Source of the DNA: Acidobacteriaceae bacterium
Lineage (GTDB): Bacteria > Acidobacteriota > Terriglobia > Terriglobales > Acidobacteriaceae
Reading direction: 5' to 3'
DNA length: 18,709 nt
NCBI GenBank assembly: GCA_003140785.1
Contig: PLKY01000159.1
Location: forward strand, 11,465-30,173
Part shown: positions 1 through 6,822 of the stretch, piece after piece
Layout: each line of letters starts with the position of its first letter
Position numbering within the stretch: position 1 is the stretch's first letter
Made by a program: the position numbers and the translations under genes
Notes under the pieces: model-generated
What the model was told of the DNA's origin: nothing
The model's database searches: none
Seen by the model: the letters and a program-made list of their open reading frames with translations, nothing else

Positions 1-87
1 TGGCACGAGGTTATCGATTGGTCGGACGATTTGAGCGAAATATCAACATCGCAATTCATCCGACTTAAACCTTCAGCGCGGAATTAG
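1..87 (+). other. possible 3' end of a gene entering from the left
   Basis: Frame 1 is open from the window edge to a TAG at 85-87 (28 codons, ending KPSARN). Frame 3 is also open, to a TAA at 66-68, so the true frame cannot be settled here. A hairpin with a short T run follows at 113-158, which fits a plus-strand gene ending in this stretch. No family could be recognised in either frame. Confidence 0.2.
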
Positions 88-112
88 GAATTTTCTTGAT
101 TCCAAAACAGCA

Positions 113-158
113 ACTCCCCCGCCTCGGCCTCTTGCCTGCCAAAGTGGGGGAGTCTTTT
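113..158. terminator. probable terminator hairpin between convergent genes
   Basis: ACTCCCCC (113-120) pairs perfectly with GGGGGAGT (146-153) across a 25-nt loop, followed on the plus strand by CTTTT. On the minus strand the stem is followed by TTGCTGTTTT. It lies just beyond the stop of the minus-strand TonB-domain gene and after a possible plus-strand gene end, so it may serve both. The long loop makes it weaker than a classical terminator. Confidence 0.45.
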
Positions 159-173
159 GTGCGAATAGTCTTC

Positions 174-620
174 TTACTTTTCCTGGAAACTAATCACCAG
201 GTTCACATCGACAGGAACGTTCTGATCGTCGAGGGTACCCGGCACAAAGCGATATTGGCGAACTGCCGCCATTACGCGCTCATCGACTATCTGGCTAACC
301 GACTTGACCAGATGAACATTCTGCGGCGCGCCGCTCTCATCTACTCGAAAACTGACAACCATATGTTGCGTGGCCAAATCGCGGGTTGGGAAATCAGCCG
401 CTGACACGCTGAATGCTGGTTCCGAAATCAGCTTTGGACCGGTGACTCCGGTGCTGATTCGGCGCCCGTGGGTCGGGGTAGTTGCATCTGTGGCTGACGC
501 GGTTAAAGCGCTTGCGGCATCGTTGTGAGCCACTAGCATGACACTCTGGCCCTTCGTACCTGTCTGGGCATGGAGCAGGACGGTGGAGAGAAGAAGCGTG
601 GATACAATTATTCTGCGCAT
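174..620 (-). CDS. secreted TonB C-terminal-domain protein (not a full TonB)
   Basis: The 148-aa product starts with a signal peptide (MRRIIVSTLLLSTVLLHA, likely cut near residue 18). A low-complexity Ala/Ser/Thr stretch follows to about residue 52. Residues 60-148 look like a TonB C-terminal domain: a conserved stretch VVSFRVDESGAPQNVHLVKS, then an AAVRQYRFVPGT segment and a terminal beta strand. In true TonB this domain contacts the TonB box of outer-membrane receptors. Here the N-terminus appears cleavable and there is no proline-rich periplasm-spanning region, so energy transduction with ExbBD is unlikely. A free periplasmic or outer-membrane-associated role is inferred. An SD-like GGAGAA lies 5 nt before the ATG, and a good promoter lies further upstream. 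Such small TonB-domain proteins are, to my knowledge, common in Acidobacteria; their function is unknown to me. Confidence 0.8.
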   Translation of the reverse strand: MRRIIVSTLLLSTVLLHAQTGTKGQSVMLVAHNDAASALTASATDATTPTHGRRISTGVTGPKLISEPAFSVSAADFPTRDLATQHMVVSFRVDESGAPQNVHLVKSVSQIVDERVMAAVRQYRFVPGTLDDQNVPVDVNLVISFQEK

Positions 621-655
621 GATTGTTCTCCAATTGGTCAGGAGTGACCGCCATT

Positions 656-685
656 AGTTTATCCGCAATGCATAACGATTGTCAA
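656..685 (-). promoter_or_regulatory. sigma-70-type promoter for the TonB-domain gene
   Basis: On the minus strand a perfect TTGACA -35 box (680-685) is followed after 18 nt by TAAACT (656-661). Transcription would begin near 649, about 30 nt before the ATG at 620, leaving room for the GGAGAA ribosome site. The flanking DNA (660-730) is clearly AT-richer than its surroundings. The rest of the 621-894 gap shows no gene. Confidence 0.6.
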
Positions 686-870
686 TGATTTTTATTGCAA
701 ACTTTATTTTCAAGGATTTAACTTCGATCACGCTCGAATTCTTCAGCGCACGCCGGAATTCAAGAGCTATTGCCTGCCCGGCCTGTTCGCAGATGAAAAT
801 TCATCGAGTTCGCACCTGATGGCAGTGATTCGTACTCGATATCCACAGTCTGGACGCACCCAGTTCGGCG

Positions 871-897
871 GATTCGGTTCGCTACCATAAGCACATG
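871..897 (+). promoter_or_regulatory. putative leaderless promoter of the HAD gene
   Basis: TACCAT (883-888) is a -10-like box ending exactly 6 nt before the ATG at 895, and no Shine-Dalgarno sequence is visible. That spacing is the known signature of leaderless transcription in other phyla. GATTCGG (871-877) lies 5 nt upstream of the -10. The same heptamer sits at the same distance from a -10 and start codon before rdgB (13691-13717). No TTGACA-like -35 is seen. Confidence 0.4.
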
Positions 898-1599
898 GCG
901 CAATTTCTCCCCGGCCAGACCTTGCTCATTGACGCCGATGACACGTTGTGGGAAAACAACGTTTACTTCGAGCGCGCGATCGCCGCATTCATTGGCTACC
1001 TCAATCACCGCACTTACTCACCCGACGAAGTAAGAAAGACTCTCAACGCTGTTGAGCGAGAGACGATTCTCGAACACGGCTACGGACTCACCAGCTTCAC
1101 GCGTTCGCTTCTAACCTGCTTTGAGCGGTTAAGCCAATCGCCAATTACCGAAGACCATCGACGCCGAATCACCGGCTTTGCGCAGGCCATCGCGACTCAG
1201 GAGATTGAACTGCTGCCGGGAGTCGATGAAACTCTGGCCCAACTTTCAGCGCGCCACAAGCTCATCCTTATGACAAAGGGCAATCATGCTGAACAGGCTG
1301 ACAAACTGGCGCGTTCCGGCCTTGCGCCAAACTTCACCGCGGTCGAGATCGTTCAGGAGAAGGACCCCGACGCCTATCGAGCTGTCATGGCACGCCATGA
1401 ACTGGCCCCACATTCGAGCTGGATGATTGGCAACAGCCCCAAGAGCGATATCAACCCAGCTCTTGCAGCCGGGCTGCACGCCGTTTTCCTGTTTCACAAA
1501 GACACGTGGGTTCTAGAACACGCGGAGATCGGTCCAGTTCCCAAGGGCCAGCACTTACTTGAGCTCAATTCCTTTCCCAGTCTCTGTGCTATTTTTTAG
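895..1599 (+). CDS. HAD-superfamily hydrolase (phosphatase)
   Basis: The 234-aa protein has all four HAD motifs. Motif I is DADDT with nucleophile D13 and acid/base D15. Motif II is T127 in LILMTKGN, motif III is K156, and motif IV is GNSPKSDI with D185. An alpha-helical cap fits between residues 20 and 100, so it is a subfamily I (type C1 cap) enzyme acting on a small phosphorylated metabolite in the cytoplasm. The substrate cannot be read from sequence. The DADDTLW motif and the cap resemble YjjG/YfnB-type nucleotidase-like phosphatases, but this is only a resemblance. The ATG at 895 has no ribosome-binding site, but a -10-like box lies 6 nt upstream, consistent with a leaderless message. 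A GTG-started membrane protein follows 27 nt downstream and may be cotranscribed. Confidence 0.85.
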   Translation: MAQFLPGQTLLIDADDTLWENNVYFERAIAAFIGYLNHRTYSPDEVRKTLNAVERETILEHGYGLTSFTRSLLTCFERLSQSPITEDHRRRITGFAQAIATQEIELLPGVDETLAQLSARHKLILMTKGNHAEQADKLARSGLAPNFTAVEIVQEKDPDAYRAVMARHELAPHSSWMIGNSPKSDINPALAAGLHAVFLFHKDTWVLEHAEIGPVPKGQHLLELNSFPSLCAIF

Positions 1600-1626
1600 C
1601 TAGGTGGAATCGCGAGGTGATCTGCA

Positions 1627-2109
1627 GTGGACCGGACTCCGATCCCGCCAGTCTCGAGATACAAAGCATCCTACCCCCCGCCGCCTCGTTTGAATTGGGG
1701 AGTGCTCTTTGTCGCCATTGCTGGCTCTGAAGGACTCGTGCTTTGGCTTGTGCCCCAGCCCTATCGGGAATTTCTCGTGAATCTCGTCATTGCGGCCTGG
1801 CCAATCTATCTTTGTATCTGGATTCGCAAGCTCGATGATCAATCCCTATCCCTCTACTGGGCTCTTGCTTCCTTTGCTACTGGGTTTCTTTTCTCCTGGC
1901 TCTTATGGGTTGTCGCGATCTTCGAAATTCGCGAAGAACTGCTCGACCACTACAACCGGCGCGAGCCGGTCGGTCTTCGACTAAATCTTTTCATGACCAT
2001 CCTGTTTTCCTTCGTCTACTTCCAATATCACTTGAATCGAATCGCGCGAGAGAAAATCAGGGAGACAGAAGAACTGGTTGTGAGCAGCCGCCGCTCCACG
2101 CTGGACTGA
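1627..2109 (+). CDS. conserved-type small membrane protein, function unknown
   Basis: A 160-aa integral membrane protein. The GTG start at 1627 is chosen because GAGGTGA (1614-1620) lies 6 nt upstream, the clearest SD in this part of the window. The N-terminus is proline-rich and cytoplasmic-looking (residues 1-22). Probable membrane segments are at 24-43, 49-67, 76-99 and 118-134. A charged loop EELLDHYNRREPVGL lies between the last two, and the C-terminal tail (135-160) is charged. The layout resembles small DUF4234-like membrane proteins, but I do not recognise the family with confidence. It begins 27 nt after the HAD gene on the same strand, so the two may share a transcript. No catalytic motif is visible. 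Confidence 0.7.
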   Translation: MDRTPIPPVSRYKASYPPPPRLNWGVLFVAIAGSEGLVLWLVPQPYREFLVNLVIAAWPIYLCIWIRKLDDQSLSLYWALASFATGFLFSWLLWVVAIFEIREELLDHYNRREPVGLRLNLFMTILFSFVYFQYHLNRIAREKIRETEELVVSSRRSTLD

Positions 2110-2639
2110 ACCGATGCCCCCTTGCTCTTTTATCCTCCTGCCGACGGAATCTGGCGTTGACTCAGTCGTGAGCCCGCTGAAAGTCAATACAACCATTCGG
2201 GGAGATGGACCTTATCCAGTTCAGGACTCGGATCGATGCAACAATGCATTCACCAAGAACTACTTGACGATCCCTCTCGTAACAGGGCAAAATTGGGTCC
2301 ACCGGGCGGCTGCAATTGACGCGATTCTGAACCGCGCTGGTAAACCTGTGTTCGGTGACAGTTGTTGGTAGAACGAGTCATCGAACGAAAAAATACAGTC
2401 TCGGATGAACTACTTTAAGTCGAGGATCTCCAAATCCGCTTTGACTTGATGATTAGGAATTTAACTTGAATAACTCGGCTGAATCGATTCATGGCATCGG
2501 AGTTTATTTTAGGTTTCACTGCTGTCTCTTCTCTGGATAAGCATGTTGCAGAAGTTCTCAGTGAAAACTCGCCGGTTTAGGGCTGGATTTCTTCTTTTGC
2601 ACCCTGCAGACCGAAAGCGTTGATTCTCTTTGGGGGCGT
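2110..2639 (+). other. 530-nt gap without a supported gene
   Basis: An 85-codon ORF (2114-2371) opens 4 nt after the membrane-protein gene, but it has no ribosome site, no recognisable motif and unremarkable composition, so I do not call it. From about 2380 to 2560 the DNA is AT-richer, as expected for a promoter region of the PilZ-domain gene. TTGACT at 2441-2446 could be a -35 box, but no convincing -10 lies 16-18 nt after it. The last bases before 2640 carry GGGGG (2632-2636), a weak ribosome site. Confidence 0.4.
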
Positions 2640-3905
2640 ATGGAATCTAGGAAGTATGTTGCCTACAACCAGACCAGGGACAGCCTCCTTAGTTCATCGG
2701 TTACTACAGTAAATGCCGGTCTCGAGCCCTTGAAGGTACTGAAGGTGCTGATTGAGGGGCTCCCTGCAAATTCTCGCACAGGTCTTTGGTTAACAAACTT
2801 CAAAGGCGTTCCGGTCGCGCGAACGCTCTCTCCTTTCGATTTGGTCTACTTGGACAAGGACAATCGCGTCGTCCAGGGCGTGGAGCTGTCCAAGGATGGA
2901 GAATTCGCCCCATTCAAGGGTCAGCCCGCAAGCGCCCTTGTCTTGCCGCCCAAGTCCTTAGCTACTTCAAACACCCGTGAAGGAGATCAGCTCGATCTTC
3001 GCGTTGCCGAGCCCGACGTGCGGCCCGAGGTGCAAGCCGAAGTTCTGCCGGCTCCAGTCGCGCCCCCTCCGACCACAGCCGTCCGTGCGGCCAGTCCGCC
3101 AAAGGAACCTGTTCCAGCAGAACTATCACCAAGCGCACACTTCTTTTCGCCCAGCGAGAGCGCGCCACCATCGCATGTTTCTGAACCAGCCGCTGATCCA
3201 GCCGTGGATCAATTCTCAGCCGCCGAAAGTCAACGTGCAAAATCAGCGGCTTCTCCCACTGAACCGCAACCATTAGCGACCAACTTGATTTCCAGCGTTG
3301 AAGATTTCGGCGCGGCGAACGTCGAGCCTTCACCGGGACAGCGCACCGGTTCTCACCAGCCCTTCTGGCCCCAGGCAACCTCCCGCCCACGTTCCCAGGT
3401 TCCAGCCTTCCCGGTCCCAGTACCGAAACCTCCAGCATCGATCGAACAGTCGTCGAACACGGCGGCTGCTCCTGTTTCGCCAATTCCGATCCAGGAGCCG
3501 CCAGTTACGGTTCCGCAATATGGCGGTTATGGACCGGTGCAAATTCCGAAGTATTCATGGAGGGTGCGATTGTTGCGCTGGCTCTTCCCGGACTTAGTCA
3601 TTGGAGAGGTTGCCAAGCCGCAAGATCGCCGGCGTGCCGACCGGCAATCCTTATCGGGGCTGATTGCTTATTACTTTACTGGTGGGTCGCCCGAGCCCCA
3701 CAAGATTGGAAACATCAGTGTCACAGGATTCTATCTGCACACAGACGAGCGCTGGATGCCGGGAACTGTTGTGCGCATGACTCTTCAGAGGGCAGGCTCC
3801 AAAGGGGACGATCCCTCCGATACGATTACCGTGAATTCTAAGATTGTTCGTTGGGGATCGGACGGTGAGGGTTTCGAATTTATCCTGACCGACCTAGATG
3901 AGTAA
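2640..3905 (+). CDS. DUF192-like / proline-rich linker / PilZ domain protein
   Basis: A 421-aa protein in three parts. Residues about 28-122 resemble the DUF192 fold: GLWLTNFKGVPVARTLSPFD, then LVYLDKDNRVV, then an ALVLPPKSL...GDQLDL ending. Residues about 123-305 form a long linker rich in Pro, Ala and Ser, probably disordered. Residues about 325-421 are a PilZ domain with both cyclic-di-GMP signatures intact: RRADR (R331 and R335 of RxxxR) and NISVTG (N358, S360, G363 of [D/N]xSxxG). It should therefore bind c-di-GMP. There is no signal peptide or membrane segment, so a cytoplasmic effector is inferred. The output is unknown, as no enzymatic or DNA-binding domain is seen. The start is the first ATG with GGGGG 3-7 nt upstream. 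It stands alone, flanked by gaps of 530 and 380 nt. Confidence 0.8.
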   Translation: MESRKYVAYNQTRDSLLSSSVTTVNAGLEPLKVLKVLIEGLPANSRTGLWLTNFKGVPVARTLSPFDLVYLDKDNRVVQGVELSKDGEFAPFKGQPASALVLPPKSLATSNTREGDQLDLRVAEPDVRPEVQAEVLPAPVAPPPTTAVRAASPPKEPVPAELSPSAHFFSPSESAPPSHVSEPAADPAVDQFSAAESQRAKSAASPTEPQPLATNLISSVEDFGAANVEPSPGQRTGSHQPFWPQATSRPRSQVPAFPVPVPKPPASIEQSSNTAAAPVSPIPIQEPPVTVPQYGGYGPVQIPKYSWRVRLLRWLFPDLVIGEVAKPQDRRRADRQSLSGLIAYYFTGGSPEPHKIGNISVTGFYLHTDERWMPGTVVRMTLQRAGSKGDDPSDTITVNSKIVRWGSDGEGFEFILTDLDE

Positions 3906-4035
3906 CTTGTCTCAGCATGAACTTCAGGCAGCAGCTTGGCGCCGAGAATCCTGGCAGCCTTCCATTTTGAGATCTTGCTAGCGTACGCGCACCCGGCTTC
4001 GCGAGCGAAGAAGCGGCCCGCCCTCAGCGATACCC

Positions 4036-4184
4036 TTGACTCCGATCCGGCCAGTCTGTTGTACTTCAATCAACGTATGCATCTTTGCGCCACCAACAAG
4101 GATTGTCATTGGGCCATCTCTCTGTCTGCGCCCACTCCCGACATTCGAATTAGAGCCGACATCGCACACGGGAACAAAGCCTGA
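4036..4184 (+). promoter_or_regulatory. candidate promoter and leader ORF upstream of ilvA
   Basis: TTGACT (4036-4041), 18 nt, then TGTACT (4060-4065) is a plausible promoter. Twelve nt after it an ATG at 4078 opens a 35-codon ORF ending at TGA 4182-4184. It has Ile codons at positions 14, 23, 25 and 29, the last three clustered in DIRIRADIA. The stop overlaps GCCTGA (4179-4184), which can pair with TCAGGC (4213-4218). That pairing would compete for the first two bases of the terminator-like hairpin just downstream. The arrangement fits ribosome-mediated attenuation of ilvA. Branched-chain residues are not strongly enriched over the whole peptide, so this stays a hypothesis. Nothing else is seen in 3906-4285. 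Confidence 0.35.
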
Positions 4185-4216
4185 CGAAACAGAAATAGCA
4201 GCGATCTGAAATTCAG

Positions 4217-4250
4217 GCCACCTCCCGCGATTGCGGCAGGTGGCTTTCGC
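4217..4250 (+). terminator. terminator or attenuator hairpin before ilvA
   Basis: GCCACCT (4217-4223) pairs with AGGTGGC (4238-4244). Inside this stem, CCGC (4225-4228) pairs with GCGG (4233-4236) around a GATT loop, with one C-C mismatch between the two stems. TTTCGC and further Ts follow. The hairpin ends about 40 nt before the ilvA start and inside the same untranslated region, so it could stop leader transcripts. The T tract is interrupted, so strength is uncertain. Confidence 0.55.
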
Positions 4251-4285
4251 ATTCTTAGTCCACTTTTTCAAGTCAGGAGATTGTC

Positions 4286-5500
4286 TTGGAATCCGTAAGT
4301 CTCTCCAGCATTCAGGTGGCGCGCGCGCGGATCGGCGAGGCAATTCATGTCTCACCCTGTCACCTGTCCCATCATCTCTCCGAACTCGTCGGTCTGCCTT
4401 TGCACCTCAAGCTCGAGAATCTCCAACGCACGGGCTCGTTCAAAGAGCGCGGCGCACTGAACAAACTGCTGACCCTTTCAGAAACGGAACGGAAGCGCGG
4501 CGTCATCGCCGCAAGCGCCGGCAATCATGCGCAAGGCGTCGCATTCCACGCCGCAGCTCGCGGAATCCGCGCGCAGATTGTCATGCCGCTCGCGACGCCG
4601 CTCGTCAAGGTAGCGGCCACTCGGAGTTATGGCGCCGAAGTAATTCTTCACGGCGCCAGTTACGACGAAGCCTGCGAGGAAGCTTTGCGGCGCCGTCTCG
4701 AAGAGGGTTGCACCTTTATCCATCCTTTTGACGATCCCGAGGTGATCTCTGGCCAGGGCACGATTGCTCTCGAACTGCTCGAACAAGTCCCCGACATCGA
4801 GGCCGTCGTGGTTCCCATTGGTGGCGGCGGCCTTATCGCGGGGATCGCATGCGCATTGAAGGAAACCAATTCACGGATCCGTGTCGTCGGAGTCGAGCCG
4901 GAAAGGCTGCCATCCATGCTGCGAGCCCGCGAAGCCGGGAAGCCTGTCACCATCGCTCCGGAAGCAACGATCGCCGATGGCATCGCGGTTCGCCGCGCCG
5001 GCGATCTCACCCTTCCGTTGGTCCGCCGTTACGTCGACGAGATCGTCACGGTCGACGACGAAGAAATCGCAAGCGCCATCCTGATGCTGCTGGAACAGGA
5101 AAAGACCCTCGCGGAAGGCGCCGGAGCCGCGGCACTTGCTGCAGTGGTCCAAGCCAAGACGAACCTGCGTCATCGCCGAACTGTGGTTCTCGTCTGCGGC
5201 GGCAACATCGACGTCACATTGCTGGCTAAGATCATCGAACGCGGCTTAGTCAAAGACGGTCGGCTCCTGCGTGTCCGCGTTTACCTGCAGGATCGCCCCG
5301 GCGCTTTGCTCCATCTCACAGAGATTCTGGCCCGCGAGCGTGCCAACATCGTCGAAACGCTTCACAATCGCGCGTACTACGGCGTGAGCCTTGGCGAGAC
5401 CGTCATCGACGTTACGCTGGAGACACGTGGCGCCACGCACATTACGGCCATCAGCCATGCGCTGCGTGAAGCCGGCTTCCGCTTTGAACGGATCCAGTAG
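4286..5500 (+). CDS. ilvA: threonine ammonia-lyase with C-terminal ACT domain
   Basis: Deaminates L-threonine to 2-oxobutanoate, the first committed step to isoleucine. The 404-aa protein matches the medium form: a PLP fold-type II catalytic domain (about 1-320) plus one ACT-like regulatory domain (about 328-404, RVYLQDRPGALLHLTEIL). The PLP lysine is K53 in TGSFKERGALN. ASAGNHAQG (76-84) binds substrate, and the phosphate loop is GGGGL (179-183). The late VCGGNID segment has Cys where Ser is usual. The TTG at 4286 is the start because AGGAGA (4275-4280) lies 5 nt upstream and no in-frame ATG occurs before the conserved core. The ACT domain usually mediates amino-acid feedback in this family; the effector here cannot be read from sequence. 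A PaiB-like gene follows after 7 nt. Confidence 0.93.
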   Translation: MESVSLSSIQVARARIGEAIHVSPCHLSHHLSELVGLPLHLKLENLQRTGSFKERGALNKLLTLSETERKRGVIAASAGNHAQGVAFHAAARGIRAQIVMPLATPLVKVAATRSYGAEVILHGASYDEACEEALRRRLEEGCTFIHPFDDPEVISGQGTIALELLEQVPDIEAVVVPIGGGGLIAGIACALKETNSRIRVVGVEPERLPSMLRAREAGKPVTIAPEATIADGIAVRRAGDLTLPLVRRYVDEIVTVDDEEIASAILMLLEQEKTLAEGAGAAALAAVVQAKTNLRHRRTVVLVCGGNIDVTLLAKIIERGLVKDGRLLRVRVYLQDRPGALLHLTEILARERANIVETLHNRAYYGVSLGETVIDVTLETRGATHITAISHALREAGFRFERIQ

Positions 5501-5507
5501 CCAAACC

Positions 5508-6131
5508 ATGTACACACCAAAATTCAATCAGGTCGCCGACCGCGCCATACTCATCGAGGCCATGCAGGCCAACTCCTTCGCGATCCTATTCGGTCCCTTG
5601 GCGGGACCAGATCCAGATGTGCTTCCCATGGCCACGCATCTTCCACTGGTTGTGAAGGACGAAGGAGAACATGGCGTCATTGAGGGACATTTTGCCAAAG
5701 CAAATCGTCATTGGCAGTCGCTTGCAGGCCATGAGACGTTAGTCATCTTCTCCGGCCCGCACAGCTATGTTTCTCCCACGCTTTACACTGAGCCGCTCTC
5801 GGTTCCCACATGGAACTACATCGCCGTCCACGCCTACGGCACGATGGAGTTGATCGAAAACGAAGACGGGAAAGATGCGTTATTGAAGGACCTGATCGCC
5901 TTGCACGAACCGGCCTACACAGAGCGCTGGCGCGAAATGCCCGAGGGCTTCAGGCGCACCATGTTGGCAGGAATAGTCGGTTTTCGCATCGTCATCTCTC
6001 GAATCGAAGGCAAATTCAAGGTAAGTCAAAATCGCAGCGAGACCGAACGCCGGAACGTCCAAACAGCACACGCCGGCGGCACTCCGGACCAGCAGTCGCT
6101 TGCTGCATGGATGCGGCGGCTGGGCGGCTGA
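5508..6131 (+). CDS. PaiB-family FMN-binding split-barrel protein
   Basis: A 207-aa protein beginning MYTPKF, the typical PaiB start. Family motifs follow: GHFAKANRHW (60-69), FSGPHSYVSP (81-90) and VPTWNYIAVHAYG (99-111), which build the flavin-binding split barrel and dimer surface. In Bacillus subtilis PaiB is linked to negative control of sporulation and protease genes, but most homologues are uncharacterised and some may bind heme or FMN. No DNA-binding domain is visible, so 'regulator' is a family label rather than a demonstrated role. I chose the ATG at 5508 because longer in-frame versions reach into ilvA. The gene begins 7 nt after the ilvA stop, which suggests cotranscription, although no metabolic link is obvious. 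The ribosome site is weak, so translational coupling is possible. Confidence 0.88.
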   Translation: MYTPKFNQVADRAILIEAMQANSFAILFGPLAGPDPDVLPMATHLPLVVKDEGEHGVIEGHFAKANRHWQSLAGHETLVIFSGPHSYVSPTLYTEPLSVPTWNYIAVHAYGTMELIENEDGKDALLKDLIALHEPAYTERWREMPEGFRRTMLAGIVGFRIVISRIEGKFKVSQNRSETERRNVQTAHAGGTPDQQSLAAWMRRLGG

Positions 6132-6236
6132 AACGGGCTCAGACCGTTCTAGTACAAAGCGCGTATTTGACTCAGTCCAGAGCTTCCGCACCGCCTCTTG
6201 ACCTAACTCACGCTAGCTCGTTGCTCAGTCTGCTTT

Positions 6237-6245
6237 TGGTATACT
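6237..6245 (+). promoter_or_regulatory. extended -10 promoter for tRNA-Leu
   Basis: TG (6237-6238), one base, then TATACT (6240-6245) forms an extended -10 box. Transcription would start around 6252, about 10 nt before the mature tRNA. No good -35 lies at 16-18 nt, which extended -10 promoters tolerate. Confidence 0.5.
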
Positions 6246-6262
6246 CAATAGGTTCACCTCAT

Positions 6263-6347
6263 GCGGAGGTGGCGAAATTGGCAGACGCACTAGCTTGAGG
6301 TGCTAGCGCCGCAAGGCATAGGGGTTCAAGTCCCCTCCTCCGCACCA
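6263..6347 (+). tRNA. tRNA-Leu, anticodon GAG
   Basis: An 85-nt class II tRNA. The acceptor stem GCGGAGG (6263-6269) pairs with CCTCCGC (6337-6343), followed by discriminator A and an encoded CCA (6345-6347). The anticodon stem CTAGC/GCTAG closes a TTGAGGT loop with anticodon GAG (6297-6299), reading CUC and CUU. A long variable arm (around GCCGCAAGGC) and the T-arm sequence GGGGTTCAAGTCCCC complete the fold. It lies between the PaiB-like gene and secG. Confidence 0.96.
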
Positions 6348-6400
6348 AAAAGTTTGCCTGTCCGGTGAAGCCGGATGGGTCTCGGAAAGCAGCTGAAGCA

Positions 6401-6709
6401 ATGCAGATTCTCTTCTACTTTGTTGTCGTCCTTCATGTCATCGTCAGCCTGTTTCTCATCGGAGTTGTTCTGCTGCAGCAGGGCCGCTCGGCCGACCTGG
6501 CCGGCGCCTTTGGAGGCCAGGGTTCGCAGACCGCCTTCGGTCCTCGCGCTGCTGCCAACGTGCTCACTCGGCTCACGACCTGGTCGGCAGTGATCTTCAT
6601 GTGCACGTCCCTGACGCTGACGGTTCTTTACGTGCGCGGAGCAAGCAATAATCACTCCGTTCTCGACGACACAAAGCCCGCATCGGCACCGGCAAAATCC
6701 GGCAAGTAA
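6401..6709 (+). CDS. secG: preprotein translocase subunit SecG
   Basis: SecG is the small membrane subunit of the SecYEG channel and assists SecA-driven export. The 102-aa protein has the family pattern. TM1 is at about residues 2-24 (ILFYFVVVLHVIVSLFLIGVVLL), followed by the conserved cytoplasmic loop LLQQGRSADLAGAFGGQGSQTAFG (signature glycines and QQG). TM2 is around residues 66-82 (WSAVIFMCTSLTLTVLY). The tail is polar and rich in Ala, Pro and Lys. The ATG at 6401 places TM1 directly at the N-terminus, as usual. A GTG at 6365 would add 12 polar residues and is less likely. The gene begins 53 nt after the tRNA and may be read from the same promoter. Confidence 0.93.
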   Translation: MQILFYFVVVLHVIVSLFLIGVVLLQQGRSADLAGAFGGQGSQTAFGPRAAANVLTRLTTWSAVIFMCTSLTLTVLYVRGASNNHSVLDDTKPASAPAKSGK

Positions 6710-6807
6710 GCCTGATTATCAACTCGAAAGGGCCTCCGTCCGCACGCGAGCGCCCTATCCTCACGCCTTTTGCCGGCTCGTCTTCTTCCGGGAAGGCGTC
6801 ATCCCTC

Positions 6808-6822
6808 TAGAATGAAAGAATG
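6808..6822 (+). promoter_or_regulatory. putative leaderless -10 of the metallo-hydrolase gene
   Basis: TAGAAT (6808-6813) ends exactly 6 nt before the ATG at 6820, and there is no clear ribosome site. This is the same -10-to-ATG distance as at 895 and 13715, but the GATTCGG heptamer found at those two sites is absent here. Confidence 0.35.

Noticed and set aside
2114..2371. An 85-codon ORF just after the membrane-protein gene
   Set aside because: No ribosome site, no motif and no family resemblance; probably chance.
4060..4285. T-box riboswitch or other known riboswitch before ilvA
   Set aside because: No T-box core or specifier-type structure is visible; the hairpin fits a simple terminator or attenuator better.
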